Positions 60,001-64,000 of a stretch of DNA of 64,000 bases are shown one piece after another (the first letter of the stretch is position 1; each line of letters begins with the position of its first letter). The position numbers and the translations under genes are program-made. The stretch comes from Sipunculus nudus (Eukaryota > Annelida > Sipuncula > Golfingiida > Sipunculidae). The stretch covers positions 43,344,362 through 43,408,361 of the forward strand of contig CM049307.1 of the NCBI GenBank assembly GCA_026874595.1. The letters are read 5' to 3'. The notes under the pieces are model-generated. The model saw only the letters and a list, made by a program, of their open reading frames with translations. It did not search any database and was not told the DNA's origin.

Positions 60001-63000
60001 TATGTATTTTTTTTATGAAATGTATACAGTTGAAATATAGCTAATTAACAACATAAAACAGGGCAAACAAAGCCTGATCTCAAATTCTGCTGAGGCAGGA
60101 AAATAATGAACAAATGTTTGTATTAAATCCTCATTTTTTTTATCAAATCAATTATTTTCTAATTTAAGTTTATATTTCTATACATTTCCAATTTAACATA
60201 TATATCTGAATATAAAAGTTGATTCATAATTCTCAATTGCATCATCATAAATCTCAATCTTGTCAGATAACACCAAATCATGCATACAAATGTTTATTTT
60301 TTACCACAAAAATATATCTTTTAAATCTGCAAAACAATAAATATCTGAAAATAATACTTGATTTAGATTTCACAATTTTTAATTGTGTCTTTATTTATCC
60401 ATAATGTGCTTCATATTTTATAATAATTTAAGCATACTGATGGGTTCAATTATATTTGTTAAAATCATTTAAAAGAAAATTGATTTCTTTAAAAATGCTA
60501 CATTACACAACATTGCATCTTCTGGATTACACCTTGAATAATTTTTTTCAAGGAAAGTTTTTGCATATCGGAGTGGAAACAGCATCACAATTAAGGAGAT
60601 ACAGTGAAAACAATAACAATTACTGCATAACACTTGGTGGGTTTGGTTTGCGGGGGGTTGGGGGTGGGGGGGGTGATTTGGGTGGTGATATAAGAATAAC
60701 TGTACACCTGTCACAGCAGGGGATCTCCCCTAGTGACTGTAACAAATCAGAAACCCTGGCATAGCTGACCTCCAGAAACCTGGAGTGGGACCCTGCATCT
60801 GTAATCAAAGCAAGTGACTACAGAAAAAAAAAATCAACAACTAGCTTCATTTTCAAGCTTTTATTTTCAAATTTCAGATTTAGACAAACTAAATATTTAT
60901 GTTTACATGCTGTGAAAATTAAATCAATGGTGCTTACAGGAAAAAAACGTGCCATGGTCAAAGTTTGGCAAAATTTTAGGTACTGATTTTTTTTTATGCT
61001 AATAACTTAAAAAGTTTACAAAATTCAGATCTAATTTTGGGTAAACAATTGAATCTTAATTAAACATAGTTATATACTTGAGAAAATATACTCTAGTTTC
61101 AAAATTTTTCATGTTAAGTGAGTTATTATTTTTCCTGATTTTTTACAAAGTCCATTATGTTTGGGCCCATAACTTAAAGAATTTATATTTTACAGACTTA
61201 ATTTCTGGCATGTACATAGGAACTATATAGAGGAATATTTATGGTAAATATGAGGAAAAACAGATGAGTGGTTTTGATATTAGGCAGTCCTGAAGTGTGA
61301 AAATAGGATTTTAATAAAATATTCAGGTTTTTCCTTAATTTCTCAAAGGAACCAAGTAGCAAAGACCCAGTTTTCGGCTTGGTTGGAGATCTTGGGGACA
61401 TCTAACATTATGCTGAATTTTGGATTCCTAGGTCTTACGGTTTCAAAACGTGCCACATCTACGGACGGACGGACGGACGGACAGACGGATGGACGACAGA
61501 CAATGGACCACGACTATAGCTCAGATGACTTATAGTCAGCTGAGCTAAAAACTAAAACACATTGAGAAATTGGACCAAAATTTGATAATATTGTTTTTAA
61601 GCTGGAGAGAATTTTTTTTCAGATAGACACTCCAAAACCAATCCCAACCAAGGTATGCACAAGAGCAATCACTGACCCAAATTTGCAAGAAATCAGATAA
61701 AATTTAGGAAAGTTATTGCACAGAAACAAAAAACTTGATGGACAGACAAACATATGGACAGACAGACAAACCAAAATCAATGTCCTATGCATCCGCTGAG
61801 CAGGGGGACAATAAAGCAAGGCCTGGGACTTGTAACAGTTGCATGAGTGGTAACTTACTTGATCTTTTGCTCACCACCCTTGCTCTCCTTGTCAAGTTTG
61901 TTCACAAAGCGGAGGTTTCCACCCTGATAGGTGAACAACATCGGGCAGCAGTCATGTCCCTGAATAAAGAATCACGTCACATGACAATTAAATATAGGGA
62001 ATTCTCACGAAAAAACATCTGTACTTGTATTGTAAGTTTGTTATATTAACTCAACATTTCTGTTGTGTAAATAAAAAACTTAATATTTGATACCCCTGTC
62101 GAATTTATGGTTTTACATGGAATTATAATATTACATTAATATCTGCCTCTGACATGGGGGTATGCATTCATCCCTGTTTGTGTGTGTCTGTTCACAACAT
62201 AACTCAAACAATCATGAATGGAATTTCAGGAAATTTTCAGAGCATTTTGGGAAAGGACCAATCATGTATTGATCAGAATTTCGTTGTAGATCCGGCCCAT
62301 GATTCGGATCCAGGAACATCATCAAGGAATATCCATACATGAAGAGTCACTTATGCATGAATGAACCTGCGAATTAAGCCAAATAAGTGGGATCAAACAA
62401 GGTTTAGGGAGCACCCCACAGTAGGGACCCCTCACAAGGCAGAGGCTTGCATACCTTTAAATGCAGATTTCTAGTTTATCAATGTTTTATTAAATCATTC
62501 ATTCTGTGCTTAGTCATAACTTTCAATCTTACCCCGATGACAATGCTGTTCTCAGTTACCCAGGTGCAGCATGTGAAGGGAAGGTACTCAGTCTTTGTGG
62601 TTACAATGCTGCAATAATAATACATAAACATCAGTTATAATATTCTCCTTTTCTGTTGTACTCTCATGCAAGCATTTACATATATTCATATATGTGTTTA
62701 GGTTAACAAAATATGTCATTTTTCCAATACCTGTCTTGCTTTAATAAATATAATATATGTTTATGCCAAGAGCAAGTAAAATTAGTTCAGTGAAAGCCAA
62801 TATTAAGAGAGTTTGGCGTAAACTGATAAATGTTTAACTGATACTTTTGCTTCCTTTATATGTCAAACTTGTTCCTTTAATAATTCCTATACTGTATGTA
62901 CAAAATCTTCCCCATGTACTCCACAGACACTGGCTGAAGAAACTACAGTCAAACCTGTGTTATAAGACCACCCAAGGGACTGGCCAAAAGTGTTCTTAAT

Positions 63001-64000
63001 CCACAGGTAGTCTTATCAGACAGGTCAGTTATAACAAGTATGAATGTATATGGTTCACTCAAAGGTTGCCTCATAGACAGGTGGTCTTATTAGACTTGTG
63101 GTATTGTTAGACAGATGGTCCTAATAGACAGCTAGTTTATTAGACAGGTGATCTTTCTTACAGGTATCACTCTACTACTTTCAAAATGTTCAATGAACTG
63201 TTTTTACTGTTTAGATGTAACAAACATACACCAAAACTGACTAACAGGATATTATTCTGGCTTTATCAGGACACACCTGTGATTTTTAATAACTGCATTA
63301 TTATTTTGTACTTATCAGAACATTGTTATCATTTTATTTACTTTTATATCTAGTCTAAGTTAGTAACTAAGATATAGCCTGAGACTGCATTGTGTGGCCC
63401 AGTGGCACCAGCAATGCTCTCTGTACTTATGACTTGAGTTATAAACATATCTCACTTGTTGCCTTGGCCTGGTTCACCGACAGAGACACTGGAATCATGA
63501 CCGACCCACACCAGTCTCTCACCACTACCAGAGAAACACACATCATGCACCCAGCCACCTGAATCATATATAAGGTTGTATTGTAACAACTATGAAATAA
63601 ATCAATTAAAGGAAAGTACCTGTAAATAGTGGTGCTGATAACAGTAATAACTATGATATAATTAATACAAAGGAAAATACCTGGCTACAATACATAAAAC
63701 AAACATATTTCATGTTGAAATTTTTGGCATGTTAAAAGGTGAAATGCTAATATCGACTTGAGAAAAACAGAAACACAGCAGATCTTGTAGATAAATGCTG
63801 ATTAAAAACAGGTATAAAATTTTATAACTATATATAAGTATCAGTCACATGATCTAATCAAAAGAACATTGTTTTCACTGAACATATGAACTGGTCTAAA
63901 CAGACAAAGCTGCATTTTAACAACACTTTGCTAATAGTGGTTATATAAGTAAAAAAGATGTGGTTTTAACAACCAAACTGGTGGCTGTTCTTACCTCCAC
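57021..64000 (-). CDS. ARPC1: Arp2/3 complex subunit 1 (ARPC1, WD40), 3' part
   Basis: ARPC1 is the seven-bladed WD40 subunit of the Arp2/3 complex, which nucleates branched actin filaments in the cytosol. Visible minus-strand exons are 64000-63995 (partial), 63558-63456, 62608-62533, 61959-61859, 58841-58749, 57916-57826 and 57059-57021, all with GT-AG introns and matching phase. They give about 168 C-terminal residues of a protein that is normally about 370. Diagnostic stretches are '[20 protein letters not shown]', '[11 protein letters not shown]', the long loop ending 'TTHQNTIS' (the ARPC1-specific insertion near blade 7), '[17 protein letters not shown]', and the C-terminus '[12 protein letters not shown]'. 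The start lies outside the window. The gene is convergent with TMC. Confidence 0.96.
57060..57825 (-). other. ARPC1 intron before last exon
   Basis: 766 bp, mostly repeat family R1 copy 4 (57270-57600). Confidence 0.8.
57270..57600 (+). repeat. Interspersed repeat family R1, copy 4
   Basis: 'gtacctattccgatatc', 'caggctgttcattttgttta', 'tccacgtgtttataacccga', 'cattcaacaaggacatctgg', 'ccaaccatctttggtaacat' and 'ttctgtttgtcaacactg' match the other copies in order. It lies antisense to ARPC1, whereas the two copies within the TMC gene (17101, 28560) are in sense with it and copy 3 lies 3' of TMC. Confidence 0.7.
57826..57916 (-). CDS. ARPC1: ARPC1 exon (last WD40 blade)
   Basis: Acceptor 'gttgtttattacag', donor 'cttcaga/gtaag' (minus). 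It encodes [20 protein letters not shown] then [10 protein letters not shown], the final WD40 repeat with its 'D-G---IWD' signature. Joins the next exon in phase 0. Confidence 0.96.
57917..58748 (-). other. ARPC1 intron containing a SINE
   Basis: 832-bp intron of which 58029-58330 is a tRNA-derived SINE in the same orientation as the gene. Open frames across 58245-58649 are not coding. Confidence 0.75.
58029..58330 (-). mobile_element. tRNA-derived SINE
   Basis: Read on the minus strand, the element starts with a tRNA-like head: box A-like 'tagccttgtggttaaggcg' (58299-58322), then 'ggttcaaccccaccagtgcc' containing a box B-like 'ggttcaacccc'. A ~230-bp unrelated body follows and the element ends in an A-rich tail (plus-strand T run at 58029-58042). 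About 300 bp in all, intact-looking. A diverged body copy lies at 52590-52790. Confidence 0.75.
58749..58841 (-). CDS. ARPC1: ARPC1 exon (subunit-specific loop)
   Basis: Encodes [20 protein letters not shown] then [11 protein letters not shown], the charged loop before the last blade that in ARPC1 projects from the propeller. It ends in 'H-N-I' plus Ser as in the family. Acceptor 'tgttatttatttacag', donor 'atctc/gtgagt' (minus). Confidence 0.95.
61440..61550 (-). repeat. R3 family, inverted end fragment
   Basis: 'acggacggacggacggac' tract followed by 'actatagctcagatgactta' and 'tagtcagctgagctaaaa', the reverse complement of the heads at 19516 and 45699. The adjacent 'aaaaactaaaacacattgag' also occurs at 59578. 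Confidence 0.75.
61600..61815. repeat. GACA-rich interspersed repeat
   Basis: 'gacagacaaacatatggaca' and 'gacagacagacaaaccaaaa' followed by 'ccgctgagcagggggaca'. A related end, inverted, may be the 'ggggggggagacatatta' at 58973. Typical of degraded lophotrochozoan repeats. The assignment is from general appearance. Confidence 0.4.
61859..61959 (-). CDS. ARPC1: ARPC1 exon
   Basis: Encodes [20 protein letters not shown] then [14 protein letters not shown]: a WD40 strand opening 'GHDC-P-LF' as in ARPC1, followed by the start of the loop. Acceptor 'attctttattcag', donor 'gatcaa/gtaagt' (minus). Confidence 0.96.
61960..62532 (-). other. ARPC1 intron
   Basis: 573 bp, AT-rich. The short frame at 62154-62342 has no support. 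Confidence 0.7.
62533..62608 (-). CDS. ARPC1: ARPC1 exon
   Basis: Encodes (N)[18 protein letters not shown] then ENSIVIG, corresponding to the blade strand 'LP---L-W-T-NSIV-AG' of ARPC1. Acceptor 'attattattgcag', donor 'atcggg/gtaaga' (minus). Confidence 0.95.
62609..63455 (-). other. ARPC1 intron with R2 repeat
   Basis: 847 bp, containing repeat R2 at 62945-63180. The remainder is unremarkable. Confidence 0.7.
62945..63180. repeat. Interspersed repeat family R2
   Basis: 'aaacctgtgttataagacca', 'gggactggccaaaagtgttc' and 'aggtcagttataacaagtat' match 14494-14600. After 63080 the unit 'ttattagacaggtggtc' is repeated four or five times in diverged form. Confidence 0.65.
63456..63558 (-). CDS. 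ARPC1: ARPC1 exon
   Basis: Encodes [20 protein letters not shown] then [14 protein letters not shown]. 'WVH-VCFS--G-RL-WV-HDS' is a strongly diagnostic ARPC1 stretch. Acceptor 'tatatgattcag', donor 'aacaa/gtgaga' (minus). The first two bases complete a codon begun in the exon at the window edge. Confidence 0.97.
63559..63994 (-). other. ARPC1 intron
   Basis: 436 bp, AT-rich. 'aacagtaataactatgatat' resembles nearby text at 63585, a small local duplication. Otherwise nothing seen. Confidence 0.6.
63995..64000 (-). CDS. ARPC1: ARPC1 exon, partial at window edge
   Basis: Six bases ('gtggag', minus) precede a consensus donor (gtaaga). With the next exon they would read Gly-Gly. The rest of the exon lies outside the window. 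Confidence 0.6.

Larger units (their letters stand above)
58842..61858 (-). other. ARPC1 intron (3.0 kb)
   Basis: Contains a G-rich transposon-type fragment (58965-59130, 'aggggggggagacatatta'), a repeated 'aaaaactaaaacacattgag' block (59578 and 61549), G-rich DNA at 60650-60680, an inverted R3 end (61440-61550) and a 'gacagacagacaaacc' element ending 'ccgctgagcagggggac' (61600-61815). No further exon recognised. Confidence 0.6.

Noticed and set aside
60456-60808. Glycine-rich plus-strand and proline-rich minus-strand frames
   Set aside because: Both arise from a G-rich tract at 60650-60680 in an ARPC1 intron, with no exon signals in phase with the gene.

Overview
The window is animal nuclear DNA: AT-rich, with long introns bounded by GT...AG sites and packed with degenerate mobile-element copies and microsatellites. 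There are no bacterial operons or ribosome binding sites. The gene content and the style of the repeats (the 'TTTAGCTCAGCTGACT' family and low-copy inverted-repeat elements) suggest a mollusc, most likely a bivalve. That assignment is inference, not something the sequence proves.

Layout. (1) At 1486-2239, on the minus strand, lies a compact gene I do not recognise, supported as two exons in matching phase. (2) At 2574-49675, on the plus strand, lies a complete gene for a transmembrane channel-like (TMC) protein. It has 18 coding exons that join in frame to 789 codons plus stop, and an internal alternative first coding exon at 13050-13318 that would give a 740-residue isoform. Its start lies about 330 bp from the start of gene 1, so the two are divergent. 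(3) From 49676 to about 56730 lies a non-coding interval between convergent genes. It holds only repeats. (4) From 57021 to the right edge, on the minus strand, lies the 3' part of the gene for Arp2/3 complex subunit 1 (ARPC1, a WD40 protein). The gene runs off the window, and about 168 C-terminal residues are visible.

Repeats fill the introns. They include a decayed LINE with recognisable reverse-transcriptase motifs (47401-48840) and a tRNA-headed SINE on the minus strand (58029-58330). A PIF/Harbinger-like MITE has intact terminal inverted repeats and a TTA target duplication (11473-11810). A second inverted-repeat element begins 'GGGCGTAGCCAGG' (3331-3705). There is also a 180-bp satellite rich in CGATA/ATCGAT motifs, a ~30-bp minisatellite, several interspersed families present two to five times within the window, and many (TA)n tracts.

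The most unusual structure is at 33438-33995. The last ~40 bp of a TMC exon together with its 5' splice site form one unit of a ~43-bp minisatellite that continues into the intron, so the true donor is followed by a ladder of copied, still GT-bearing pseudo-donors. The other strong observation is the alternative TMC N-terminus, whose splice phase exactly matches the shared next exon. I found no evidence for a new multi-gene system.
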